DNA of 64,000 nucleotides, taken from Isoetes taiwanensis (taxonomy: Eukaryota; Streptophyta; Lycopodiopsida; Isoetales; Isoetaceae). Position numbers and translations under genes: made by a program. The first letter of the stretch is position 1, and every line of letters begins with the position of its first letter. The notes below the pieces were generated by a model. The model had not been told where the DNA came from and searched no databases. It saw nothing but the letters and a program-made list of their open reading frames with translations. The stretch is taken from NCBI GenBank assembly GCA_021234155.1, contig JAJEKV010000757.1, forward strand, positions 31,301-95,300, in the 5' to 3' direction. Below are positions 1 through 11,195 of the stretch, piece after piece.

Positions 1-1035
1 CATGTCTGTTATAAAGAAGCCCTTCACCTATTTCAGGAAATGGAGCTGCAATATCCGATGCCAAATAATACCACGTTTTCAAACATGTTGTCTCACCAGG
101 AAGAACTATCATTTAGAAAATGGGTACATGCCTACATGCTTGGCAGAAATATTGTGCCTGATACTGCTATTGGCAATTTCATTATCAGCATATATGGCAA
201 GCTTGGCAGTCTAGATAGTGCTAGCGAAATATTTAATGAAATGGCTAAATGGGATGTTGTTTCATGGTCCCTTATTGTTTTTGCATATGCCCAGCATGCG
301 CATGGCAAGAAGGCCTTTCAACTATTTAGAAAAATGCAGATGGAAGGTTATGTCCCAAACAAAGTTACTTTCACGAACACTCTGGAGGCCTTTGCTACCC
401 ATGTTGCCCTGGCTGAGGGAAAGCAGCCACATGCATCAATTATATGCAGTGGGTTAGGAGCTAACCTTGACATTTGTAATACTTTAATTAACATGTACAT
501 CAACTGCAGCAGTCTGCATGATCCACATAGCGTGTCCAACAAGATGGATGAACATAATTCCATCTCATGGAATGCTACCATTGTGGAATTTGCACAGCAT
601 CGTTGTGCCAAGAAAGCCATAAAAGACTTTCAAGAAATGCTGGTGGAAGGGAGTTTACCAACTTCCATAACGTTTGTTGGTGTTCTTTCTGCTTGCAGCC
701 ACGTTGAACTACTTAATGAAGGCTGCCATCGTTTTGTCCTTATGGCCTATCCATATGATATTATATCAATTGTTGAACACTATACCAGTAGTATTGACCT
801 TCTGGGACGCGCAGGATGGACTGATGAGGCCGAGGAGTTGTCTGTAGGAAGCCCAATTGTGCCTACTTCTACAACATGGGCAGCATTGCTCAATGCTTGT
901 AAGATATATGATGATAAAGTGCTGGGAGAATGGGCTGCCCAACAAGCCCTTGACATTGATCCAGTTAGTGCTGCCACATACATCTCATTGTCAAATGTTT
1001 GTGCTACAGTTATCATATGGAATAAAAAAGCTTGA
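1..1035 (+). CDS. PLS-class pentatricopeptide repeat protein, 3' part (5' end outside window)
   Basis: The frame is open from the first base and runs 344 codons to a TGA at 1033-1035. It shows consecutive PPR motifs, for example the helix pair around VVSWSLIVFAYAQHAHGKKA and the segments NTLINMYINCSSLHD and ITFVGVLSACSHVELLNEG. A C-terminal E-type motif follows (TWAALLNACKIYD, then LDIDPVSAATYISLSNV). Such proteins normally bind RNA in mitochondria or plastids and act in editing, splicing or stability; this is family knowledge. The E motif stops at WNKKA, where relatives continue through E+ and often DYW domains, so the protein is probably C-terminally truncated. Several repeats look relaxed at conserved positions (INCSS for the usual KCGS), which suggests a decaying or low-constraint copy. 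The ATG at 40 is internal and not a true start. Confidence 0.85.
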   Translation, partial: HVCYKEALHLFQEMELQYPMPNNTTFSNMLSHQEELSFRKWVHAYMLGRNIVPDTAIGNFIISIYGKLGSLDSASEIFNEMAKWDVVSWSLIVFAYAQHAHGKKAFQLFRKMQMEGYVPNKVTFTNTLEAFATHVALAEGKQPHASIICSGLGANLDICNTLINMYINCSSLHDPHSVSNKMDEHNSISWNATIVEFAQHRCAKKAIKDFQEMLVEGSLPTSITFVGVLSACSHVELLNEGCHRFVLMAYPYDIISIVEHYTSSIDLLGRAGWTDEAEELSVGSPIVPTSTTWAALLNACKIYDDKVLGEWAAQQALDIDPVSAATYISLSNVCATVIIWNKKA

Positions 1036-2860
1036 CAGATATAAATAAATTGCTTTGCAGCCAGACCTCGCAATATTATATTTTGGAATCCTCTTATCAA
1101 AAGATACTACTATATGTATATCATTTTTGCCTGATAAAAGATTGGGACAAATATTTTCCTTTGTGCAATTATCAAGACATACGTATTGTATAAGGGAATC
1201 GTTTTTAAATATGGCAATAGTTTTTATATCATGGGATTGCATATTGTTTGTACTTGTTGCAAAAGCAAACGTAACTTATCATTGCCTTCATTCACATATT
1301 CGATTATGTGAAAATTCCCTAAATATTAATAAATTCCAACCATTTTTAGTGCTACAACCTAACCTCAATTGGCACCTTATCTCCTATCTACGTGGCTATG
1401 GTTTAACGAAGTTAGGAAATTGTGCCTCGCAAATTTAATTCCAGGGTCAAGAATGCAAGTGACTTACCTTTTTGGTAGTTTAATTTTCTTAGTTAAGTAT
1501 ACATGTCATCATCTTTTTGGGTTGCCCCTAGGGGGGCAAGCCCTTGTTTATATGGGTTTATGGCATATTCCAGGTATATGCCAGTATATGCCTGAAATAT
1601 GCCAATGACTGCTCCAAACTTGCCATTCTTACCTTGTGGTCTTGTAATTGTACCCTCAGGGAGTGGCCACGAAAAACAGGAAGAGATTAAAAGATTGCCT
1701 GGGGGCAAAGTGAAAAGGAAGGTAAGATCGTTTTCCATAAGAAATGTTTAATTTAGCATCCAACTTCATTTCCTGTTTTATCTGCAAAAAAACCTGAAAT
1801 TGTTGTGGAGAAAGTGGTCCGTAATAAAAAATGTCTCACAATCTTGATATGTTTGGTATACTTATTGTGCATCCACTACTGCTACTTTGCATGTTCCTAT
1901 TAACCAGGGCTCTTTTTGTATCCAAATAGGAATCAGGCTTACCGATGCTTCGAAAAAATTGGGGAAGAAATTTGTTAGTGGAGCCTCAATTGTCAAAGTG
2001 AGTGTTCTGGTTTATGTTGAGATTAAGGAAAATTCGAGGAACCAATAAAGAACACAAAACAATGTGACTAACTTTCAAATGGATAACGAAGCAAAGATGC
2101 CAAGCATTTCCCAATACTGCATGCTGCCACTGCAGATGCTAAAGAGCTTAAGATGCTCAATATAGATGAGTTGATTGTTTCCTCATGGACATCTGCATCC
2201 ACTGAATACATACCTCCATAATAAGAAAGATATTTTATAAGATTAAGGAAGCAGAGGAGCAGGCCTATGCACTCTACCTTTAGAACTACCGCTTTCCTGG
2301 TTAGCAGATTCTAGAAAGGACAATATCACAGCATATTCCGTTTGTAACTTTCCACAACATATGACAGCTTCGTAACCTTCCACCCTGTAATGGGCTCCCT
2401 GAAAAAAGGCCTAGGAATTGGCCTATTTAAGAGCAGATCCTTGAATACTATTCCATTTCAATCCCCAAATGTGTTTTGAATGTTCATCGTAGGCATTTGC
2501 ACGATACATTGCAAGGAGGAGTTATATAAACATGCCACCCGCATTTTACAAAACATAAGAAGGGAAATCTCTCATTATGATCTTTAGGAAACAAAGGATT
2601 GACCAACTTGAGCAATTGACCTCAACAACATCGTATATCTAGCATTATAACAGGGGGTTTTTTTGTGTTTTTGTACTGTTTTCTCTAAGGTTTTCATACG
2701 ATTTGGTGGTCGTATTCATCCAGGTGTACTAAATAGTATTTCTAGAGTGCACCCTTTTGTTAGCCGTTGATTTTAAAAAAGGGGGCAAATCCTGTGGTGA
2801 ATATCCTCCCATTAGTTTTAGGGTTTTTTTAGGGTTGTGTGGATTAGGGTTTTTTTAGGG
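1036..2860. other. AT-rich spacer with one short dispersed repeat
   Basis: I see no supportable gene here. The only recognisable item is a ~100-bp dispersed repeat at 1517-1620, annotated separately. Short ORFs in this interval have no PPR continuation or other family signature. Confidence 0.5.
1517..1620 (+). repeat. Dispersed ~100-bp repeat, copy 1
   Basis: The segment from GGGTTGCCCCTAGGGGGGCA through the run of GGCATATTCC and TATATGCC words matches a second copy at about 29338-29445 in order and spacing, with scattered mismatches. It contains a small GC-rich palindrome (TTGCCCCTAGGGGGGCAA), then several ATATGCC-type words that fold back on one another. It may be one end of a MITE or a SINE. 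I found no matching second terminus. Confidence 0.5.
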
Positions 2861-2861
2861 T

Positions 2862-3233
2862 TGTGTGGAAAAGAGGTCTGCCGGAATTGTGGTGATTAAA
2901 TCAGGCACAACGGCATTTGTAAATGGAAAACGGATTTCCAATTCACAAGGGGCACTGCTAAATCTGAGACTGGATGAAGCAGAAGAAGAATCTGAATCCC
3001 AAACTGTAACATACATTGGAACGGATCATGTGGGCGCGAAGGGCTGTTTGGATTTTCAGATCCGGCAAGGAAAGGATATTCTGATGAATGCCAAAATTCA
3101 AGAGCGTGAATCAATCTGGCAAATGGAGTGCAAAAGGGGGCCGGAATCGGGGCGATGGTTTGAATCCAGAAGACCACTGCAAGTGATTTCCGAGAAGGAA
3201 AGAGATGAATGCCCTCAGAATAACCAGTTATAA
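2862..3233 (+). CDS. Unidentified exon-like ORF, no family recognised
   Basis: The frame is open for ~122 codons to a TAA at 3231-3233 and has no in-frame ATG near its beginning (GTG at 2865). A pyrimidine-rich TTTTTTTAG lies just upstream, so an exon beginning at a splice acceptor near 2857 is plausible. The composition is coding-like and hydrophilic: a VVIKSGTTAFVNGKRI segment, an acidic EAEEESES run, then VGAKGCLDFQIRQGKDIL and QMECKRGPESGRWF. The upstream DNA contains repeated AGGGTTTTTTT tracts of the kind common in plant 5' leaders. I do not recognise the family. It may be one exon of a host gene or a relic. The 3' boundary could equally be a donor inside the ORF. Confidence 0.4.
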   Translation, partial: CVEKRSAGIVVIKSGTTAFVNGKRISNSQGALLNLRLDEAEEESESQTVTYIGTDHVGAKGCLDFQIRQGKDILMNAKIQERESIWQMECKRGPESGRWFESRRPLQVISEKERDECPQNNQL

Positions 3234-3239
3234 TGCTAG

Positions 3240-4410
3240 ATTTTGGGTTGATAAGCTTTTGTTCAGGTGCATAAGAATTGGTTAATCTGTTCTTTGCATT
3301 ATTTTTTTGTCCAATTATCTGGATTGTACCCTGGAGTAATCATCTGGGAAGCAATATGCTAATGTACGTCCAGATCTGCTAAGGTATTATCAGCATACTA
3401 GCAAACAGTCGTCTTTTTGTCTCTACTCACATTATATCTTGATGACTCCATCCCTGCCATGTAATGAAAAAGGACATATTTTGTCAATCGATTTCACATA
3501 AGATTTTGTCCACTATCTGTAACTTCCTACACAAGTTTAAACCTCTGATTTTGCAGTGTTCATATTATATTTGCATTGCAATATATAATATTGCATATGC
3601 TCAAATCCGGTACCATACAGGCCCTCGCACAGCATGGTAGAGCATCGTGGTTCATTTTCAATCTGGCTTCATCCGGTGCACACTTTATTCACCCAGTAGA
3701 TTTTTATTTCCATTCTTGAAGGCAGCCTCCACTCTCCATGTTTTCGATTTTGCGGGGCTTCAAAATGGTGAATCCCAAAGTTTGTTTCTCTTCCTATCTT
3801 TGAATTTTCCTTTTTTCCCACTAAATAAGTAGCCAGGAATATTGTGGTGGGGATTCCCATCCCGTTCCCTTATTTCTGTAAGGTCTTGCAGAAGCAGATT
3901 GAAGAGGTCAAGAAGCACCAATAACAACCGGCAGGTATCCGGCAAGCAAGTTAGAACTTATTGCTACATCACAAGGGTTTTGGTTTACTCCATCATTCAG
4001 GATCTTGTATGTCAAAGTTCCAGAGAATATTGTGGCCAATACATTCCATTTGCTCTTTTTTGTACTGTTTGGCTTAACTGCCAAATTAATGGTTTCTTGT
4101 GGAGTTGCAATGGCCGATACTGGCAGAAGATTGGTGTTTGTGAGATTTCTTTGTTGAAGAGACTTGCAACAACATATTTCTGGATCTGTATCATACTACT
4201 TCAATTCCTTATTTCTATTGCTCTGTTCATAGGATTGGTTGTTCTTACATTCTAGACCTTTCAATTTTCTTCAGACATGTTTTTCCTCGCATTTGTCATG
4301 GTTGCCATAATATTTTCTGTGGCATTTGCTCATTTGATATTTAGTAATTAATATTTAGGCCCATAACATTTACTTATGTTTGCGTTAGTTAGGGCCCGAA
4401 GGGCCCAAAA
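3240..4410. other. Spacer without recognisable gene
   Basis: The interval is AT-rich. ORFs of up to 137 codons occur, but they show no domain and no codon pattern I can support. Intronic sequence of an unseen host gene is possible. Confidence 0.4.
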
Positions 4411-4420
4411 TTTTTTTTAA

Positions 4421-4576
4421 TATAACAATCAACACACAACTACCATTAATATTATTAACACAAACCACTGCATTTAACACATTTTAATTAAAATTCCCCT
4501 TAAACCCCCTTTGGTTTGGGTGCATATTCACACGGGGGGTTACGTAGGGCAGCGAGAGCTCCAAAAATATATTTAC
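4421..4576 (+). repeat. Solo arm of a foldback element
   Basis: 156 bp, from TATAACAATCAACACACAAC to CTCCAAAAATATATTTAC, nearly identical to 7444-7599. That second copy is the left arm of an inverted-repeat element whose right arm lies at about 7738-7945. The copy here has no opposing arm nearby, so it is a solo arm or a partial insertion. It contains TTGGTTTGGGTGCATATTC and a G-run (ACGGGGGGTTACG), both shared by all three arms. Confidence 0.8.
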
Positions 4577-5451
4577 GCACTCCCTCATACAGATGGTTTT
4601 CTAGACGAATGGATTAGGTGAGTTATGGAAGGGGATAAAAAAGCTTTGAAACTGGAATATCCTCTTTCTTGGTAAGTCTGACCTCTATGAATGGTGGATT
4701 ACTTGCCCCAATCTGAAAAAAGGTGGTAGATTTATACTTTCACCAGCCCTTTTGGCCCTTTTAGCATGATTAGACTTTGAAGGTTATGTGGGGACATCAT
4801 GGGCTTGCAGAACGAACTAAGCCCCTTTCTGCTGTTACATCTGAGCTGCAGTGGTAATGGAAAAATAATATGAATCATCTTGTGCTGAGACTTACACATG
4901 AAATAAGGCACGTTTAGATTAATTTCATTTAACACTCCTTTTCACTACAATTGACATTCAGCTGATTAGGGGACAAAATATTGCTTACCTCAGTATTTGA
5001 ACTTAGACAGCCAAGTAATTCTACAACTCTAGTTGGCCTAGGTGATCTAAATGGAAATTTACAGTTTCGTTTTTCTTTATAATTCCCCCTGCTTGGCAAT
5101 GACCTTTATCTTGCAAACATTGGGCATTTGGTCTTTTACTTCCTTGGTTTTAGATTCCTATAGTAAATTGGACCATATGTATGAGTTGTTATTAAATTAT
5201 GTTTTTTAATGTAATGGTGGTACAGCTCTCAATTATTACACTATAGATTTATGTGACAGTATATCTCTAAGCATAGTACTCCCCTAATATTAATGGGGGG
5301 TAAAAACATTAAGGATAATATTTTGAGCGGGAAGATCATGTTGGAGCACTAGTACTGCAAAATTTTCTTATAGAAATCTGACTGCCATAAGAAATCAGTG
5401 CGCCTTTGACGTTTGACTACTGTATTCCTGTTTGTCCCACTCTGTTTGATC
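4577..5451. other. Spacer without recognisable gene
   Basis: AT-rich DNA with no ORF that carries a recognisable domain and no repeat that I can match elsewhere in the window. Confidence 0.4.
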
Positions 5452-5745
5452 ATGGGACCAAAACGTGGCCCGGGGCACCCGCCTGGTTCTAGAAATCTTA
5501 GGGGAAGAGGCTCGCCTTTTGCACCAAGACGAATGTCTCAGCCTAGCCAGACTAGGAATTCACAAGCAGCCAATATTATCAAGAGGTGCTTGATACGTAA
5601 TGCAGCTCTGCATGGTACAAACTTGGGGATTGCTGAACCGATCTATGACAATCCGGCTGTGATGGAAATGAATGCAAATCCTGGACTTACGAGTAACCCA
5701 GGAGGCGATCTAAATGAGGTCACTTTTACTTCTGATGTATGTTAA
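5452..5745 (+). CDS. Possible first exon of a host gene with an AT-hook-like N-terminus
   Basis: An ATG at 5452 opens a 97-codon frame. It begins MGPKRGPGHPPGSRN, which resembles an extended AT-hook (basic residues around a GxP core, PPGSRN tail), followed by LRGRGSPFAPRR, a second basic RGR patch. AT-hook proteins bind the minor groove of AT-rich DNA; this is family knowledge. The exon probably ends near 5736, where TCTGAT is followed by GTATGT, a good plant donor, so the last few in-frame codons would be intronic. I could not place the downstream exons with confidence. It could instead be a short relic. Confidence 0.45.
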   Translation: MGPKRGPGHPPGSRNLRGRGSPFAPRRMSQPSQTRNSQAANIIKRCLIRNAALHGTNLGIAEPIYDNPAVMEMNANPGLTSNPGGDLNEVTFTSDVC

Positions 5746-7436
5746 TTTCTTAATTTAGGCCTCTCGTGGATTGTTAAGAGGACGGTAAACCCTAAATGGA
5801 AGTTAATCTATAGCACGAAAATAGGTTCTCTTTTCCTTTCTCTAAATAGGGTAACTATTTGTGGATCAGTCCTGATTTTGTTCGAACTATCTCACACATA
5901 AAGACGGTTGATGGTTAGTAGTCTTCAGAATATTTCTGTGTTGCTACATACATCCTTTTCCTTGCTGATACACCATCCTTATGTTTGTATACACCTAGAT
6001 AAACGTCCGTTTCAGATTTTTCTTAAGTTAATTTGAACCAGGCTTGAACATTTTATGCTATTTTATATCATGGCAACAAAATCTACCTGTAACACATGAA
6101 TAAGGTCTGTGACGATTGAGTAAAGGTTGCACTTATACCGTCATGAGGCCAGGCTGTTTCTGAATCCTCAGAATATTAAACATGTCTTCACTCCCGTTTG
6201 TGACCTGCAAGATGATTTGTAAGAGAGTGCTTGCTGGTAAACCTTTTGGTTTTGTTACTTTTTATTGGTATACTGCTCTTACTCTTAGGAAAAGGATAGA
6301 AACATGGTTTGCCCCCGCTTATCTGCTAGCTGCTTCATGTTTACCCGTCATGTTTGGTTTGGCTGCAGGTAACACGACAAACCTACCTTTGTTGTTTTTG
6401 AGCTTAGTAAAATGGTGGATTTTTTCTGAAATATGGGGCAGATCAGATAGTCTACGCCTCGAAACTCTACACGTTATTATGCTGATTACTTAAATCTCTT
6501 TACACTTACTAGGGTAGTATTCTGTTTTTGAAATAGTGAGTACTTGAAAATACACTGTTACAGGCTTTTCTACACGGTATATTATTTTTATCTTGGCTGG
6601 AACATCTAGATATTTTTCTATATCTACTGGAACTTTGGTTTGTATCAAAATATAAAAAATAAAAAAGCTAAAAACAATTTTGAAAACATGGTCTTCGTCT
6701 TAATAGATCAGTTATATCTGTGGATGTTCACATTATACAGTCTCATGTTTCTTGCTCCAGTTACTGAATTGACCTTTGTCATTGAGAAACATGTACCAGT
6801 CACTTTTTGCTGCTGATTTAGCATGGTTCGTTCATGACTTAATATTCTACATGTTCCAGATATATGAATATCCACTTAGGCAGCTTATGAATGATTGTTG
6901 TTTATTCTCTGATCTGGTTGAATAAATACTTAGTGATTGTTGGTCCAGTGTTTGTTGTTTCACTCTCTACGTAATATGATGTTTAGTTACGGAATATGCA
7001 TAAACAGGATAATACAACCATACAAAGGGAACATGCAATTTGAGGTTTGATTTTTCAGCCCCCAATGTATGTTGTATTCATATCCGTCTTATCTTAGTAA
7101 AATTCCAGCTGGTCTGTAAATGGTGGCAACAGGGTTTTGGGGTTTGATATTTCAGCTCCCTACCCTGCACACCATTTATTGAACGTAAATTAAGTTTGAT
7201 TTGAGCTGTGGCACCTCTGTTTACACTTACACCAGTTTTAAGATATGGGCCTGGATATTACCAGGGCAGACAACCTCTCAATGCTAGGGGTAATATACCT
7301 CACCATATGTGTGTGCCAGATGAAGGGCGTGGGCCTGGTTTAAACCAGGACAGACAAATTCTCAATTTCTAACTAGGTTTAGTTCTTGAAGTATAGTATT
7401 TGCTAGATTAGACCCTAGCAGTATTTTGTAAAAAAA
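5746..7436. other. Spacer or intron without recognisable gene
   Basis: AT-rich DNA. If the exon at 5452 is real, at least part of this is its intron. The 103-codon frame at 6182-6493 shows no domain. I found no RNA gene. Confidence 0.4.
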
Positions 7437-7443
7437 AATTTGA

Positions 7444-7945
7444 TATAACAATCAACACACAACTACCATTAATATTATTAACACAAACCATTGCATTTAA
7501 CACATTTTAATTAAAATCCCCCTTAAACCCCCTTTGGTTTGGGTGCATATTCACACGGGGGGTTACGTAGGGCAGCGAGAGCTCCAAAAATATATTTACA
7601 ATACATGTACAAAATTAACACCATTAAGTACATGCTCTCAAATATACAGTATACAAAAACTTGTACATGCATACCCCACAAACGAGGATCGCTATGTACG
7701 GTCCAGATCTTGGAATAAAGGGCAAATATGCCCATCCGACAGCTCTCGTTGCCCGGAGTAACCCCCCGCCTGAATATGCACCCAAACCAAAGGGATATGC
7801 ACCCAAACCAAAGGGGTTTAAGGGGGATTTTAATTCAAATGTGTTAAATGCAATGGTTTGTGTTAATAATATTAATGGTAGTTGTGTGTTGATTGTTATA
7901 TTAATGGTAGTTGTGTGTGTTGATTGTTATATTAGGGGGGTTCGT
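7444..7945. mobile_element. Foldback (long inverted-repeat) element, ~0.5 kb
   Basis: The left arm (7444-7599) and right arm (about 7738-7945) are inverted copies of one sequence. The right arm read on the minus strand again gives AACAATCAACACACAACTAC, the CCCCCTTAAACCCC block, TTGGTTTGGGTGCATAT and the GGGGGGTTAC motif. The right arm has two internal duplications: the TTTGGTTTGGGTGCATAT word occurs twice (around 7780-7815), and the TGTGTGTTGATTGTTATATTA word occurs twice (around 7885-7935). About 140 bp of unique sequence separates the arms. There is no coding capacity, so it is a non-autonomous foldback or MITE-type element. Confidence 0.8.
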
Positions 7946-8393
7946 ATATACTCATCGAACGTGGAGGACTTGATAGTGCACTGTGTAATTTTCCTCAACA
8001 TCATATATTGTTAGAGGAATTGGAAGTTATTTTTTATATTTATATCCGTAATATATACTTAACGTATGTAAGTATTTTCAGAAAGTTCTTGATTGACTTT
8101 TAAATTATAATAAAAAGGGTAAAGGGCCATTTTAAGCATATGTATAGAAAGTTTTAGATCGGCTTAAAGAATGAACATGTGTACAATAATATTTACTAAA
8201 ATTTTAGAGCAGGTTGTAGATGGCCCTTATTGCTATCTACGAGACATCCATCTAAGCAGCGCTATGGTTTGCAGTCAATCCTATCTTTTCTTGCCTTAAA
8301 ATTAACCATGCCCTTTGTCAGATACAACATTTATAAAGGCTCAATATTAAATAAAGAAGATCTAAAAATATGCAAACACACCCCCGAGGCACT
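7946..8393. other. Spacer without recognisable gene
   Basis: AT-rich. Nothing recognised apart from its border with the LINE fragment that begins at about 8394. Confidence 0.4.
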
Positions 8394-9045
8394 AGAGGGC
8401 AACCCTTCGTGCGCAGCACCTTGTTTTTTTTTTTTTAATACCTAATGGAGAGGCCTTCTAATTTTTTTATTTTATTTTTTTTCTTCTTTTGAAGGACGTG
8501 AGACTTTTTTTATTAATACGATTATACGAACATCCATCTATGCATAAGAGGAACACCGTAAATACGCCTGCCAAATTATCTCTTTTTTATCATCAGCTAG
8601 AGATGAGCAACGATAAGCTTTAGTGATCTCGTGCTGAGCACAACAAAGAAGCTGTTGATCAGAGATGTGTGCACCTTGAAAAATACACAGACGTCGCCTC
8701 TGCCAGAAAGACCACAAAATCTAACTAGAAGCAAGATGAAATGCCCGCCTACGCAAGTTAGGCCAAACAAGGGGATAAAGTGCAAGTAAGATCTCCTGGC
8801 TAGTGAGAGACACACTGAAAAGAGTGAACAACCATGCCCAAGCAAGCCATAGACGATCGCACAAGAAGAAGCAGTGTTCAATAGTTTCAACACGTTGGCC
8901 ACAGAGAGAGCAACGATCTGAGACTCTAAGGTTCATCTTGTGAACCAAGACATTCACTCGAACACATCTATGGAGAATTTGCCATCGCAGCGCTGACACT
9001 TTAGGGTATAGTAGTTTATCCCATGTCTGCATCCAAACACTTTTC
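8394..9045 (-). mobile_element. 3' fragment of a LINE-type retrotransposon (RT zinc-binding region)
   Basis: The minus-strand frame from 9032 to 8721 encodes WDKLLYPKVSALRWQILHR, then a zinc-binding segment CSLCGQRVETIEHCFFLC (C-x2-C...H-x4-C), then LRRRAFHLAS. This is the C-terminal zf-RVT region that follows reverse transcriptase in plant L1-like LINEs. The frame then breaks, while recognisable amino-acid remnants continue to about 8600. The 3' terminus, read on the minus strand, is an A-rich tract followed by AAGGTGCTGCGCACGAAGGG near 8394-8430. It matches the terminus of the second copy at 34.2 kb. The element is 5'-truncated and dead. Confidence 0.8.
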
Positions 9046-9590
9046 CACTATGGTTTGAGGAACCTGAAGATGCCGCTGTCGGGATGGGGGGAGAGGCTCA
9101 CAATCCAAAAGCAGCCTTCTAAATGTGTATTCTTCAGAATATTCATTGTTGGAGGGCTAGGATGAGCTGAGATGTGCCGCCGCATTTATTTCATGGTTGG
9201 AATTAGTTGCAATCAACGAAGAGTGTGAGCAGAGCTAGTCGCAAAGAGAGAGTGTGTGAGCGGAGCTCTGGTTTGAGGCTTCTCAACTTTCCAATGTTTT
9301 TTCTTTAGCTTAGAAGCTATCTTTCTGGTTTTTTTATGTTTATCTCTCGAGGTAGTTTGGATTAAAGGATGGTGTATGTATGAGTGTATGTGGCTTTTTA
9401 AAGGAGGAAATATATAAAACACAAGGTTTTATAACAGATAAGAAGCTCCTTCTTCCTTACTTGAAGGACCGTTTAATACTTGTTTGTTTTGTTATTGCTT
9501 CGAGAAATCTCATCATACTAGAACTACAAAAGAATTGCTCAACACATTGTTTGGCAGAACATGCAGTTGGCATAAAAAAAAATCATTATT
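9046..9590. other. Spacer without recognisable gene
   Basis: No supportable ORF. The interval ends at a simple-sequence repeat. Confidence 0.4.
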
Positions 9591-9672
9591 AAGATAGATA
9601 GATAGATATTATTAAGATAGATAGATAGGTAGGTAGGTAGGTAGGTAGGTAGGTAGGTAGGTAGGTAGGTAG
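9591..9672 (+). repeat. Compound tetranucleotide microsatellite
   Basis: An interrupted (AGAT)n tract passes into a continuous (AGGT)n run of about 11 units. The switch from one motif to a one-base variant in a single tract is typical of slippage after a point mutation. Confidence 0.95.
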
Positions 9673-10482
9673 TATTGCCCTTCTTGAATTATATAGGTTA
9701 TATATTGCTTGGGTGCGTATTACTTTGGTACAATTTCCTATTTATTAGGATCAAGCAAGTGGAGATAATCTGCAAAAGTACTATTAGAGAAGAAATAATT
9801 TTTTGCATGGCCTCAAAAAACAAGCTTCAGCTAGTATGGATTCTACTGGATTATGTAGGCCGTTGAATCTGCTCCTACAGCCAAGACATATGTTAGAGCC
9901 TCTAGGCAACTCTCGTTTTGTTTATGGTTATTTATGATTGAGGGGTCTATAATTTTAAAATATGAAATACAGATGCACGAAGGCTTTGAATTATGAAATG
10001 CGAGGACTCGAACCTCTACCAAAATTATTAACCATCATCCAATTAAATTGGGATTATGTCAACTCCAAAATCACGCCAACCTGCTATTGTCTTCTAGGGG
10101 GTTTTTGTTTTTTTTAATCTTTTTTTTTGGACTTCAAAAATAACATAAGGTTGCGATTCACGTGTGACTTTTCATATGCGAATTGAAATATGCAGAAATG
10201 AAGAGCAAGTTGCTAACATAGATGAGCAAATATTGCTTGCTCGATAGATGATAATATTAGGTTTGATAATAACAAATTGCAGGCGACGCGAGGCACTTCC
10301 AGACTCGAAATTATCGATACATGGCACAAATATCATACAAAAATATCATATATTCCAATAAAACATTAAGGGATCAATCCATGTTTTTCCACGTATTTAA
10401 CAAGGTGTGGTTCCATGTCACCGTTCTATCCGGTTAAGGTGCGAATCTAACACTTCACCCAACCGTCATCCCCATAGCCAAA
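9673..10482. other. Spacer with a SINE-like tRNA-related word
   Basis: No gene seen. On the minus strand, 10006-10016 reads GGTTCGAGTCC, a good tRNA B-box. It is embedded in a ~40-bp context shared with 46990-47012; both are annotated as SINE-like. Confidence 0.4.
9990..10080 (-). mobile_element. SINE-like fragment with pol III B-box
   Basis: Read on the minus strand, this contains TTTTGGTAGAGGTTCGAGTC, i.e. a B-box followed by a short A/T-rich tail with ATTTCATAATTC. The same block occurs at 46990-47012. Upstream, at the position expected for an A-box, the match is weak here. It is probably a truncated tRNA-derived SINE, not a tRNA gene, because no cloverleaf can be drawn. Confidence 0.5.
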
Positions 10483-11010
10483 TTATGCATAATAGACACA
10501 AACTTCACCAGGAAAATCATCATGTCGCAAAGTTTTTGGATCGTAAGATGGTGGATTCAGGGCCTGTGTTTGATTGTAGAAGCATTTGAGAGCATCATCA
10601 TCCACTATGATTATATCATCCTTATTCTCGATACCAAGTTCGTCCATCATGTTACTCAAGTGTTTGATGAAGATAGGCTTGCCTGTTGGATCCTTGGGAT
10701 TAGTGAACTTCACACATTTGTTTACGATCCCAAAGGGTCAACCAATGTCTACTTATTTCCCAGTGCCTCCAAAGTATCCTTGATGTTCCTTAGTTCCATG
10801 GATGACCAAATACCAACTCGAAATAACCACGAATGCCTCGTCTAGCATCTCCTTCAAGTGCGGGCGGATAGATCCACTTGGTGTTTGATTCTCTTTGGTG
10901 TCCGATGAAACTGTTCTCTAGCCACTTTATTTTTTGGAAAAGTCTTGCAAAGGACTCCGTTTAGGTCGAACACCACAACCTTCTTAGAAACGCGAATGGA
11001 AGCTGAAACA
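10483..11010 (-). pseudogene. FCP1/NIF-type HAD phosphatase-like remnant
   Basis: On the minus strand an exon appears to start near 11010, after an acceptor TGATGTTTCAG. It encodes VSKKVVVFDLNGVLCKTF. This is HAD motif I in the DLNG form common in plant FCP1-homology (NLI-interacting-factor) proteins. After broken sequence, 10713-10483 gives KPIFIKHLSNMMDELGI and DIIIVDDDALKCFYN, then NPPSYDPKTL. The order KP(L/I)FxKxL, xxxLxDDxxxK, NPP..Y is that of an FCP1 domain. Family members dephosphorylate proteins including the RNA polymerase II C-terminal domain. The second Asp of the catalytic DxD pair is Asn in motif I. Frames are shifted between 10.85 and 10.72 kb. Unit-A palindromes lie in the presumed intron just upstream, which ties this gene to unit A. 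Confidence 0.6.
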
Positions 11011-11059
11011 TCAAACATGTATCCAGTCAGCAAGAAGATACGATAACACAAACAATACA

Positions 11060-11195
11060 AACGCCAAAAGCGTGATTTGAAATAGTCATAACCAAATCGC
11101 GCTCGGCGTGATTTAGTTTGACAACGAAAAATAATCAAAGCGCGCTTTGGCGATTTAATTCAAAGGTAATACAAATTAAATCACGCTGGCGCTTG
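11060..11195. repeat. Unit-A palindrome cluster 1 (4 degenerate copies)
   Basis: Copies at about 11060-11079, 11094-11114, 11133-11156 and 11178-11195 are variants of AAATCACGC(N)GGCGTGATTT. They sit in sequence that would be intronic relative to the FCP1-like exon ending at 11010. The flanking AAAT/ATTT bases are kept together with the GC core, so the unit is about 20-22 bp, not only the 13-bp core. Confidence 0.75.

Noticed and set aside
6182-6493. Membrane-protein-like ORF of 103 codons
   Set aside because: Hydrophobic runs come from T-rich DNA. There is no domain, repeat or neighbouring exon to support it.
10006-10016. tRNA gene on the minus strand
   Set aside because: Only a B-box is convincing. 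No acceptor stem or anticodon arm can be folded around it.
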